Counted from the first letter of the stretch, positions 1 through 6,267 are shown. The stretch is DNA of 7,905 bases from Candidatus Melainabacteria bacterium (GCA_028817775.1 JAPPOW010000143.1:1-7905); one strand, 5' to 3'. Notes: generated by a model from the letters alone, not told the origin. Made by a program: numbers and translations.

Positions 1-1
1 A

Positions 2-1186
2 GTTTATATGACGGCTAATTTCTTTGCTGCAAGCTTTGCTGATGGTGATGAGCCAGGTTTGGCTTACTTCACTTCTCAGCTACTAGAGCGCGGCACTAAG
101 AAGAAGGATAAGTATGAGATCTCTCGTTTGCTTGATTCCTATGGTGCTGATATTGATTTTCATGCTTCCCGCGAGAACTCTAGAATTGAAGTCTCTACTT
201 TGACTAAGTATCAAGATGAAGTATTTGATCTATTGCATGAGATTTTGCAAGAGCCAGCTTTCTTGGAGGAAGAACTAGAGCGACTCAAGACTGAGACTAA
301 AATTAAAATTAAACAAGAGGACGATTATCCAAGGCGCATAGCTGGACGTGAATTGAGTCGTATGATTTATCCTGCTGGTCATCCTTATTATGCTTACTCC
401 GTTGAGGAGCGGCTCAAAGCAATTGACAATATCACTATCGAGGATATTTTAGTCTTCTATAAGAAGCACTACAACAAGAGAAACTTGATGGTTTCTATCT
501 TGGGTGATCTCAATGAAGCTAAGGCTAAATCTTTGGTTGATGCTACCTTTGCCGATTGGAATAAAGATGGTTTGGATTTGGATGGTAATAATCCTCCTGA
601 AATTCCATTGGTTGAACTCAAAGAAGCTGAAGAGAAAGTCATTACTATGCCTGATAAAGTGCAGACTGAAATTAGTATGGGGCATGCTTCTAAAGTAAGC
701 CGCATGCATGATGATTTCTATCCATTGCTCTTGGCTAACTATGCCTTGGGTGGTAGCTCACTCTCGTCTCGCTTGGGTACTGTGGTGCGTGATCAAAATG
801 GTTTGGTCTATAACATCAGATCTTCATTTGCTGCTAGTCTTGGAGCTGGCTCATTTAAAGTTGATCTGGGTTGTAATCCTGAGAACACACGCAAAGCCAT
901 TGATTTAACTAAGCAAGTAATCAAGGATTATTTGGCTGGTGGTATCAATGAGACTGAATTGAAGGTAACTAAGTCATATTTGATTGGTTCTTTTGCGGTG
1001 CGTCACCTCTCTAGTAATGAATCGACTGCTGCTACCTTATCGCAGCTACAGCTCTATCAGTTGGGCGATGACTATATCGAGAACTACGCTGAGCGGATTA
1101 ATGCAATCACGCTTGAGCAGGTTAATGAAGCAGCGCGTAAGTACATCCATCCGGATAAATTGAAGGTAACTATTGTTGGTCCCTAG
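2..1186 (+). CDS. M16-family peptidase-like protein, catalytically inactive domain (5' truncated by window edge)
   Basis: The reading frame is open to the left edge of the window, so the true start lies outside; the first in-window ATG is at 8. Numbering from that Met, residues 17-30 (GLAYFTSQLLERGT) align with the M16 zinc-site segment GLAHFLEHMLFRGT. The HxxEH residues are replaced by Y20, S23 and Q24, so this domain should not bind zinc or cut peptides. The rest of the fold is present: a two-lobed domain of about 390 residues with HPYYAYSVEERLKAI (125-139) and the late Arg/Tyr pair R261...Y268 in VRDQNGLVYN. In M16B enzymes that pair lies in the non-catalytic half and helps hold substrate. 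It is therefore either the C-terminal half of a fused two-domain M16B protease or the inactive subunit of a pair. The active half would be expected immediately upstream. The family call is secure; which arrangement applies is not visible here. Confidence 0.88.
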   Translation, partial: VYMTANFFAASFADGDEPGLAYFTSQLLERGTKKKDKYEISRLLDSYGADIDFHASRENSRIEVSTLTKYQDEVFDLLHEILQEPAFLEEELERLKTETKIKIKQEDDYPRRIAGRELSRMIYPAGHPYYAYSVEERLKAIDNITIEDILVFYKKHYNKRNLMVSILGDLNEAKAKSLVDATFADWNKDGLDLDGNNPPEIPLVELKEAEEKVITMPDKVQTEISMGHASKVSRMHDDFYPLLLANYALGGSSLSSRLGTVVRDQNGLVYNIRSSFAASLGAGSFKVDLGCNPENTRKAIDLTKQVIKDYLAGGINETELKVTKSYLIGSFAVRHLSSNESTAATLSQLQLYQLGDDYIENYAERINAITLEQVNEAARKYIHPDKLKVTIVGP

Positions 1187-2125
1187 GTGAAAAAGAAAGC
1201 CATATTAATTCATATTGGTTATCACAAGACAGCAACTACTTGGTTGCAGCAGCTGGTTTTTGAAAACCAAGACTATGGTTTCAAACGCTATCTTAATAAG
1301 CAAGAAATCAAAAATCGAATAGTGGCACCGCACCCGCTTAGCTTTGACGCTGCTGAGCTGCGCTCTTACTACGATCAGCTTGATGATGACGAGTATATTT
1401 CAGTCATTAGTAGCGAGCGGCTCTCGGGGCACCCACATTCTGGTGGCTATGATGCTAAGGAGATTTGCCACCGGCTCTATGAGACTTTCCCTGAAGCTAA
1501 GATATTGATTGCAATACGCGAGCAGCAAAGCGCGATCATTTCTAATTACCTACAATATGTTCAGTTTGGTGGGGTTTGTAAGTTCAAAGATTATATTCAG
1601 CCAACTAAAATTGGTTATAGTAATATCCCACTCTTTAGCTTTGAGCACTTCTCCTACCTTGAATTGATCAAGGAGTATATTGAGCTCTTCGGTAAGGATA
1701 AGGTTTTGGTCTTGCCTTATGAGCAGTTCCGTAGCGAGCCTGGTGCCTATATCGCGCAAATAATGAACTTTACTGGAGCACCTGCAATTAAGGAATTGCC
1801 GTATAAACAAAATGTCAACCACCGGATTTCTAGTTTGAGTACTGGCTATTTGAGACAGCTCAATAAAGTATTCACTAAGTCTACACTTAATCCTTCAGCA
1901 CTTGATGCAAAACCCTTGATGAAAGTTTTTATTAGAGCATCTAAATTGATTGATTCACTGATTCCAAAATCTATCCATAAGTTCTTTGATACTTTGTTGA
2001 CCAAAGAGTTAGAGCCTGAGCTTGCTGATCGCTACCAGGCTAGTAATAAAGAATTGGCTGCATTGATTGGGCAAGATCTAAAGCAATATGGTTACTGTCA
2101 TCCTGAGGAGCCAAAGGCGACGTAA
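1187..2125 (+). CDS. PAPS-dependent sulfotransferase family protein
   Basis: Residues 9-21 (HIGYHKTATTWLQ) are the 5'-phosphosulfate-binding loop of sulfotransferases, with K14 as the expected PAPS-contacting lysine. The second signature, binding the 3'-phosphate, fits ILIAIREQQSAIISNYLQ at 106-123, with R111 and a serine at S116 or S119. At 312 residues it has usual family length. No signal peptide or membrane segment is seen, so it should act in the cytosol, moving sulfate from PAPS to an unknown acceptor, plausibly a sugar or lipid. GTG at 1187 is the only start that keeps the binding loop complete. It follows the upstream TAG directly, in the same frame and without a Shine-Dalgarno sequence at normal spacing, so initiation probably depends on ribosomes finishing the M16 gene. 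The last nine residues (304-312) and the TAA stop are encoded by a palindromic repeat copy, so the tail is probably not part of the ancestral enzyme. Confidence 0.85.
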   Translation: MKKKAILIHIGYHKTATTWLQQLVFENQDYGFKRYLNKQEIKNRIVAPHPLSFDAAELRSYYDQLDDDEYISVISSERLSGHPHSGGYDAKEICHRLYETFPEAKILIAIREQQSAIISNYLQYVQFGGVCKFKDYIQPTKIGYSNIPLFSFEHFSYLELIKEYIELFGKDKVLVLPYEQFRSEPGAYIAQIMNFTGAPAIKELPYKQNVNHRISSLSTGYLRQLNKVFTKSTLNPSALDAKPLMKVFIRASKLIDSLIPKSIHKFFDTLLTKELEPELADRYQASNKELAALIGQDLKQYGYCHPEEPKAT

Positions 2126-2131
2126 GGATCT
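2095..2131 (+). repeat. Palindromic repeat copy 1, overlapping the sulfotransferase stop
   Basis: It reads CTGTCATCCTGAGGA, then a small GCC-AAA-GGC hairpin (2110-2118), then GACGTAAGGATC. The outer stem pairs ATCCT (2100-2104) with AGGAT (2125-2129). The ends match the other two copies in the window (minus strand at 2194-2153 and at 5849-5795) in CTGTCAT, GAGGA and GACGT. This copy is translated: it encodes residues C304 to T312 of the sulfotransferase and the TAA at 2123-2125. The family resembles the widespread GTCATCCTGAG / GTCATTGCGAG dispersed repeats I recall from many bacterial genomes; that link is from memory. Confidence 0.75.
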
Positions 2132-2152
2132 GATTGTCAAATTGGTAATAAT

Positions 2153-2194
2153 GGGATCCTGACGTCACACCTTCGGTGTTCCTCAGGATGACAG
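2153..2194 (-). repeat. Palindromic repeat copy 2, abutting the sulfatase stop
   Basis: On the minus strand it begins CTGTCATCCTGAGGA (2194-2180), has an inner hairpin ACACC-GAA-GGTGT (2179-2167), then GACGTCAGGATCC. The outer stem ATCCTGA/TCAGGAT is seven perfect pairs (2156-2162 with 2183-2189). It starts within three bases of the sulfatase stop at 2197-2199. It is inverted relative to copy 1, with about 20 bases between them. Its inner stem differs in sequence from that of copy 1 but still pairs. Confidence 0.75.
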
Positions 2195-2196
2195 GG

Positions 2197-4059
2197 CTAC
2201 CTCATGTGTTTGGCAAGCTTCTTCTTAATATCGTCAAGCTTCTCTAGATGACTTAGATTAAAGAATTCATTTGGATCAAAGGTCCTATCGTAGAGTTCTT
2301 CAGAACCGTCTGAATATCTGATATAGCGCCAGCGACCTTTGCGTACTGAAAAATTACCTTCATTCATTGTAGTGAGGGCAGCTTCATCCCATTCTTGCTG
2401 CGGATCATCTAGAAGTGGTAGTAAATTATTACCTTCTAGTTTTTTCTTCTTTGGTAGTGATGCCATTGCAACTAAAGTTGGATAGATATCAAGCAAGCTT
2501 ACTACTCGCTCTGAAACTTGCGGTTCTTTTTGTCCGGCTTTGGCAATCATAAATGGTATATGAGTGGTCTTCTCCCAGAGCGTGTGTTTTGCCCAGTGAC
2601 GTTTTTCGCCAAGGTGGAAACCATGGTCACTCCAGAAAACTACTATTGTATTGTCAGCGTTGGGTCCATTGTAGAGCGCGTCTAAGACTGTACCTAGCTC
2701 ATCATCAACTCTGGTGATCCCTGCCATATAAGCTTGCAGTGCTTCTTTCCACTTACCCTTCTGGACAATTTCTTCATGATAGTCGTACCACCACTGGTAT
2801 GAATCTATACCACCAGCTAACCTGCGTCCGCTTTCTGGTACGTCGTATAAATCATAGAAGGGTTGCTTTGGGGTAGTGATCTTCTCTATTGGGTAAAGAT
2901 CAAAATACTTCTTAGGGTAGACCCAAGGCATATGCGGGCTATAGAAACCGATTGCAAGAAAAGTCGGCTTGGTGAATTTCTCGCTCAAGAGTTCAGCAGC
3001 TTTAGCTGAAGCTTCAGTGTCAGCGTAATTGATATCAGGATCGTAGTGTGACCACTTAGTAAAAGTTTTCTTGGCTTCTACTTTACCAGTGCGAGTGAAT
3101 TCATAGTAATCATCCCAAACCCATGCTACGTTTTCTGGTCCATGAAAAATCTTGTCGATGCCAATTACATGATAGCCATTGTCTTTAAAATAAGCTGGTA
3201 GAAATTTGTAATCCTCTTGAAACTCTTTGGTTTTGATACGGTTGTGATAAACCTTGGTCTTGCTAGGGTTGAAGCCAGTAAGTAGTGAGAAGCGTGAAGG
3301 GTTGCATTGAGTAGCGCTAGTATAAGCTTGAGTGAACAGAGTTGATCTTTGAGCGAGCCGCTCCATATTTGGAGTCTGAGTCAAAACCTCTGGGTCAAGC
3401 AGTTTGATCATATCGTTCATATCATCAACTGCGATCATTACTATATTAGGCTGATCCTCACAATCAAGAATGCGGCAAGCCCAGATATCACCAGTGTCAC
3501 GTTTCTTGGCAAGACGTTCTTTGGCTGCTCTAATAAAATCTTCTAACTCAGGGTTTGGATTTTCAATTTGAAGCAAGATTTCAAGTTTCTGCGCTAATTG
3601 TTTTGATGAATGTTTTTTAACCTTGGTACTAATGAGTTCATTGATTAATTTATCAATGACGGGATTGATTTTGCTTAGTTGCTTTGCTTCGATAAAGTTC
3701 CAATTGTCTTGATTTCGAATATCAAGTAATAAGGCTAAGCTAGCTTTGGGTTTTGCTAGCGAGTTATCATCTTTCAGTAGAAATTTAAAACGTTTCTTGA
3801 GAGCTTTGAGTTGATTAGCTTCTGGCTCGACTCGATAAATTTCTGCCAAAAATTCAATCTCTTCAGTTAGAGTGGCTGCTTCAATCTTGGCTTCAACTAA
3901 TTCTTCAGCAAACTGCTTGGCTTGCCCGCGTACTAGACCGGCGATGCCATCTTGTCTATAGTGACCATATAGTTTTGGTCTTTGCTGTAGGGCTTGGGCT
4001 GGTAGGCTCATGAACAGAACCAAAGCTAGACAAGATAATTTAATCGCTTGTGATTGCAC
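2197..4059 (-). CDS. Exported type I sulfatase, iduronate-2-sulfatase-like
   Basis: Residues 1-23 are a signal peptide: a basic residue, a hydrophobic core, then cleavage after AQA, placing the enzyme in the periplasm or outside. Residues 24-190 are a charged, helix-rich extension of unknown role. The sulfatase domain starts near 204 (PNIVMIAVDDMND). Metal ligands D212 and D213 are followed by the signature CNPSRFSLLTG at 252-262, where C252 should become formylglycine, with P254 and R256 conserved. Further active-site elements are GIDKIFHG (300-307), SPHMPW (374-379), SDHGFHLGE (477-485, D478/H479) and K491. The order and the C-terminal LYDRTFDPNEFFNL resemble iduronate-2-sulfatase, though substrate cannot be read from this. 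GTG at 4059 is preferred because the internal Met17 would remove the signal peptide. There is no Shine-Dalgarno; an extended -10 lies six bases upstream. The stop abuts a palindromic repeat and the gene converges on a sulfotransferase. Confidence 0.92.
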   Translation of the reverse strand: MQSQAIKLSCLALVLFMSLPAQALQQRPKLYGHYRQDGIAGLVRGQAKQFAEELVEAKIEAATLTEEIEFLAEIYRVEPEANQLKALKKRFKFLLKDDNSLAKPKASLALLLDIRNQDNWNFIEAKQLSKINPVIDKLINELISTKVKKHSSKQLAQKLEILLQIENPNPELEDFIRAAKERLAKKRDTGDIWACRILDCEDQPNIVMIAVDDMNDMIKLLDPEVLTQTPNMERLAQRSTLFTQAYTSATQCNPSRFSLLTGFNPSKTKVYHNRIKTKEFQEDYKFLPAYFKDNGYHVIGIDKIFHGPENVAWVWDDYYEFTRTGKVEAKKTFTKWSHYDPDINYADTEASAKAAELLSEKFTKPTFLAIGFYSPHMPWVYPKKYFDLYPIEKITTPKQPFYDLYDVPESGRRLAGGIDSYQWWYDYHEEIVQKGKWKEALQAYMAGITRVDDELGTVLDALYNGPNADNTIVVFWSDHGFHLGEKRHWAKHTLWEKTTHIPFMIAKAGQKEPQVSERVVSLLDIYPTLVAMASLPKKKKLEGNNLLPLLDDPQQEWDEAALTTMNEGNFSVRKGRWRYIRYSDGSEELYDRTFDPNEFFNLSHLEKLDDIKKKLAKHMR

Positions 4060-4065
4060 TTATTT

Positions 4066-4074
4066 ACTATATCA
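4066..4074 (-). promoter_or_regulatory. Extended -10 promoter, possible leaderless start of the sulfatase
   Basis: The minus strand reads TGATATAGT, an extended -10 (TGn plus TATAGT, one mismatch to TATAAT). Six bases, AAATAA, separate it from the GTG start. Transcription would begin at or next to the start codon, giving a leaderless message, which agrees with the missing Shine-Dalgarno. No convincing -35 is present at 16-18 bases, which extended -10 promoters can lack. Confidence 0.4.
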
Positions 4075-4083
4075 GGACTTTAT

Positions 4084-4516
4084 CTATGTTGCTTGAGCTA
4101 AAGAGTTCAAGTTTTCACGATTGCAGACAAACCTAATTCCCAGGCTATCCCAACTATATTCAAGCCCAGAACTATTACCAGCATCTACCCAGAAATAAAC
4201 TTTAAACTCATCAGCTTCTTGGGTGCGCTCGATGATTAGTTCAAAGCTTGGGTCATAGGGTTCAAAGCGAAACTTTTCATGATTAGAAGTTAGAAAATCT
4301 TTGAGTTGCTGTTTGAAGCTTTCTAACTCATTATGCGGTGCGATAGAGAAGGCAAATTTACCAATTTCTGCAGTGGTGCCTACTGCGGTAGTTGCAGTTT
4401 TGTTTTGTGATTCAAAAATTGTTTCTTTACCGTTAGCCTTGAGAATAACTTGGTAGTTTTGCCACTGGTTGCCATCAACTTCAGTAATATCAAGTAATTA
4501 TATTTCTACTGAACAT
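4084..4516 (-). pseudogene. Unrecognised small ORF, frameshifted or lacking a standard start
   Basis: This fills the stretch of about 480 bases between lpxB and the sulfatase. From 4497 to the TAG at 4084-4086 the minus strand is open for 137 codons with amino-acid content like a real soluble protein, including ITEVDGNQWQNYQ near the start and KVYFWVDAGNSSGLEYSW late. There is no in-frame ATG or GTG, the only TTG is close to the end, and a TAA sits just before the open stretch at 4498-4500. An ATG at 4514-4516 opens a different frame (MFSRNIIT, then stop). Removing one base in the AT-rich run around 4498-4503 would join it to the long frame as MFSRNILLDITEVDG. A decayed gene, a base-calling error, an ATT start at the ITEVDG segment or programmed frameshifting all fit. 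I do not recognise the family. A small WapI-type immunity fold is a weak alternative based only on general layout. Confidence 0.5.
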
Positions 4517-4537
4517 GGTGCCGCTTGATTGTTGGAT

Positions 4538-5776
4538 TTAATTAAGATGGCTGAGTACCTCGCTGGCTGCTAGTTTAGCACTATCCTGCCCGCTCAATTC
4601 TTCCTTAAGCTCGTTTAAATTATTTTTGATTTGGTAGTAGTAATCTGAGAAATCGTCTTTGCCTAACCAAGCTTCTGTTTCTTCAATAAAATTATGGACA
4701 CTAGCATCAAACTGTAAAAATTCTTTACAAAGATCTTTGCCGGAGATGATATTAGCTAAGCCAGCTTTGTCAATTGTTCTAAGCATGAGGTAGAGTAGAT
4801 AGTTTAATAAAGTAGATTTATAAGCCAAGAAATATGGCGTGGTGTAGAGCGCAGCTTCAAGTGTCACAGTGCCAGAACAAAGCCAGAGCGCGTCAGAGGC
4901 TGAAAGTAGTTTGTGGTTGGCAGCAAGCATATCATCAGCATCCAAGACTTCAATATGATGAGTTCTTTTGCCGCGCGCTAGGTCTAACTTAGAAGCTAAG
5001 CCATATTTTTTAAGTAAGGAGCGTGGGATGTTCGGAGCTCGGGCTAGGATGAATCTCAAATTACGCTCTGGATTGCGCTCAATCAGTTTATTACTGGCTT
5101 CAATCATCACCGGTAGCATGTATTTGATTTCTGCTTTGCGGCTACCAGGGAATAAACCAATCAGAGTTTCATCTCTCTGCGGCTGGCAATCTTGTCCCTT
5201 GCTAGCTTGGATCTTAGCAAACTGCTTTAAGAAACTATCTTTGCTCATGGCTCTAGTCAGTGAACCAATTACTGGGTTGCCAACATATTTATGTGGGATG
5301 TCAGCTTCCTTATATAGCTTCCCTTCAAAAGGTAAGGTACACAAAACCTTATCGACGCAAGCCTTGATTTGTTTGATGCGCCACGGGCGTGAAGCCCAGA
5401 TCTGCGGCGCGATATATTCAATGATCTTAGGTTGTTTACTGAGTTTGGTTTTAATTGTTGCAGCTAGTTGTAAATTAAAGGCACCATAGTCAACCAAGAC
5501 CACCACATCAGGTTGAAACTTCTCAAGTTCTTCAATTAGTTTGTCTTTGAGTGAAAGAATTTTGTTAAGATTACCGGCGACTTCACTGACTCCAGAGAAA
5601 CTATAGTCTTGGTAATCTTGGATTAGCTTTACTCCAAGCTCATGCAAAATATCAGAACCAAGAGCTTTGATTTCTAAATCTGGATTACGCTTGTAGAGCT
5701 CAATCACTAATCTAGAGGCGTGAGATTCGCCGCTTAATTCACCGCAGGAAATAAAGATTTTTTGCTTGCCGCTCAA
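4538..5776 (-). CDS. lpxB: Lipid-A-disaccharide synthase (GT19)
   Basis: LpxB condenses UDP-2,3-diacylglucosamine with lipid X to form the lipid A disaccharide at the inner face of the cytoplasmic membrane. Family blocks appear in order: GELSGES (12-18), SGVSEVAG (61-68), PDVVVLVDYGAFN (89-101), YIAPQIWASRPWR (121-133), LPFEGKLY (148-155), YVGNP (164-168), LFPGSRKAEI (208-217), SGTVTLEAAL (301-310) and ANIISGKDL (341-349). D96 and R213 correspond to E. coli D98 and R201, reported as essential, and both are kept. Changes from the usual motifs are D to E in GExSGD, PD to GA in the xDxPDFN block and H to N in the GHP block. At 412 residues it is somewhat longer than the roughly 382 of E. coli. 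The start is TTG at 5776, overlapping the sufE stop as TTGA, with a GGAGG ten bases upstream, so translation should be coupled to sufE. Confidence 0.95.
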   Translation of the reverse strand: MSGKQKIFISCGELSGESHASRLVIELYKRNPDLEIKALGSDILHELGVKLIQDYQDYSFSGVSEVAGNLNKILSLKDKLIEELEKFQPDVVVLVDYGAFNLQLAATIKTKLSKQPKIIEYIAPQIWASRPWRIKQIKACVDKVLCTLPFEGKLYKEADIPHKYVGNPVIGSLTRAMSKDSFLKQFAKIQASKGQDCQPQRDETLIGLFPGSRKAEIKYMLPVMIEASNKLIERNPERNLRFILARAPNIPRSLLKKYGLASKLDLARGKRTHHIEVLDADDMLAANHKLLSASDALWLCSGTVTLEAALYTTPYFLAYKSTLLNYLLYLMLRTIDKAGLANIISGKDLCKEFLQFDASVHNFIEETEAWLGKDDFSDYYYQIKNNLNELKEELSGQDSAKLAASEVLSHLN

Positions 5777-6267
5777 GTCTGAGTTTCCTCCAGGGGGATT
5801 GCCACGTCCCCTTCCTCGCTTTGCTCGCGCAGGGTCCTCGCAATGACAGTAGAAGCAATTTCCCGCATCTTGTTGAAAGTATTCATAAAGCCATTAGCTC
5901 TTGAAGCCGTAAGAGTTTGACCAATACCCATGGCTTCAACAAAGGCTGGATCAATAGCTAGAATTTCTTCTGGGCTAGAACCATTGCAGCCTTCTATGAG
6001 TAATGATAGTAAACCTAATACTAAATGTGAGTTTGACCAACCTTGGTATTCAAGTATTCCATCTTTTACTTCGCCTTGGATATAAACAAGCGATGCGCAA
6101 CCCTTGACTTGATTGGCTTCAGTTTTAAGTTCTTCAGGGAATGGAGCTAAACGTTTACCAAGCTGAATGATACGCTCGAAACGTTTGTCCTTATCTGTGA
6201 TTTTGCAAAATTGATTGAAGCGCTTGAGTAAAGTCTCTGGTAATTTATACTGATTCTCCGTACTCAT
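5773..6267 (-). CDS. sufE: SufE-family cysteine desulfuration protein
   Basis: SufE takes persulfide sulfur from the cysteine desulfurase SufS and passes it to the SufBCD scaffold for Fe-S cluster assembly in the cytosol. The hallmark NQVKGCASLVYI at 52-63 carries the sulfur-accepting cysteine C57. Other family segments are GWSNSHLVLGLLSLL (76-90), SSPEEI (97-102) and LTASRANGF (119-127) with R123, followed by the closing helix NTFNKMREIA (129-138). The usual SufE ends about there. The final 26 residues (139-164) come mostly from an inserted palindromic repeat, with GC-rich codons unlike the rest. The ATG at 6265-6267 lies inside the upstream gene, a 23-base overlap, and a purine-rich stretch GGAGGAAGAAGAG precedes it. 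No sufS or sufBCD is in the window. Confidence 0.93.
   Translation of the reverse strand: MSTENQYKLPETLLKRFNQFCKITDKDKRFERIIQLGKRLAPFPEELKTEANQVKGCASLVYIQGEVKDGILEYQGWSNSHLVLGLLSLLIEGCNGSSPEEILAIDPAFVEAMGIGQTLTASRANGFMNTFNKMREIASTVIARTLREQSEEGDVAIPLEETQT
5787..5791 (-). promoter_or_regulatory. Shine-Dalgarno site fixing the TTG start of lpxB
   Basis: GGAGG on the minus strand lies ten bases before the TTG at 5776-5774, inside the last codons of sufE and next to the palindromic repeat (5795-5849). It is one of the clearest ribosome binding sites in the window and supports the TTG start over later ATG codons. A hairpin in the adjacent repeat could affect access to this site. Confidence 0.65.
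5795..5849 (-). repeat. Palindromic repeat copy 3, in frame inside the 3' end of sufE
   Basis: The minus strand reads CTGTCATTGCGAGGACCC at the left end and GGGGACGTGGCAATCCCC at the right, with a GC-rich interior that can pair CCCT with AGGG and CGC with GCG. It shares CTGTCAT, GAGGA and GACGT with the two copies near 2100-2194, but the outer stem here is ATTGC/GCAAT in place of ATCCT/AGGAT. Both arms have changed together. It is translated as SufE residues V141 to P158 (VIARTLREQSEEGDVAIP). This is the GTCATTGCGAG form of the dispersed repeat I recall from many genomes, similar in behaviour to the Rickettsia palindromic elements that sit inside genes. Confidence 0.8.

Larger units (their letters stand above)
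2095..2194. terminator. Possible bidirectional terminator or cruciform from two inverted repeat copies
   Basis: The two palindromic copies form one long inverted repeat between convergent genes: CTGTCATCCTGAGGA (2095-2109) is perfectly complementary to 2180-2194, and GACGTAAGGATC (2119-2130) pairs with 2155-2166 with one mismatch. A transcript from either side would carry a strong stem at the gene end. No run of T follows the stem on either strand, so it is not a classical intrinsic terminator. It may instead protect 3' ends or separate the converging transcripts. Confidence 0.4.

Noticed and set aside
449..908. Several short ORFs on both strands inside the M16 gene
   Set aside because: All are shadows of the well-conserved M16 frame, with biased composition and no ribosome binding sites.
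1550..1822. Minus-strand ORF of 90 codons inside the sulfotransferase
   Set aside because: It is antisense to a conserved coding region and lacks any independent support.
3349..3546. Plus-strand ORF of 65 codons inside the sulfatase
   Set aside because: It overlaps the catalytic metal and signature region of the sulfatase on the opposite strand.
4968..5489. Plus-strand ORF of 173 codons inside lpxB
   Set aside because: It is antisense to conserved LpxB motifs, with no start signals and no protein-like domain pattern.
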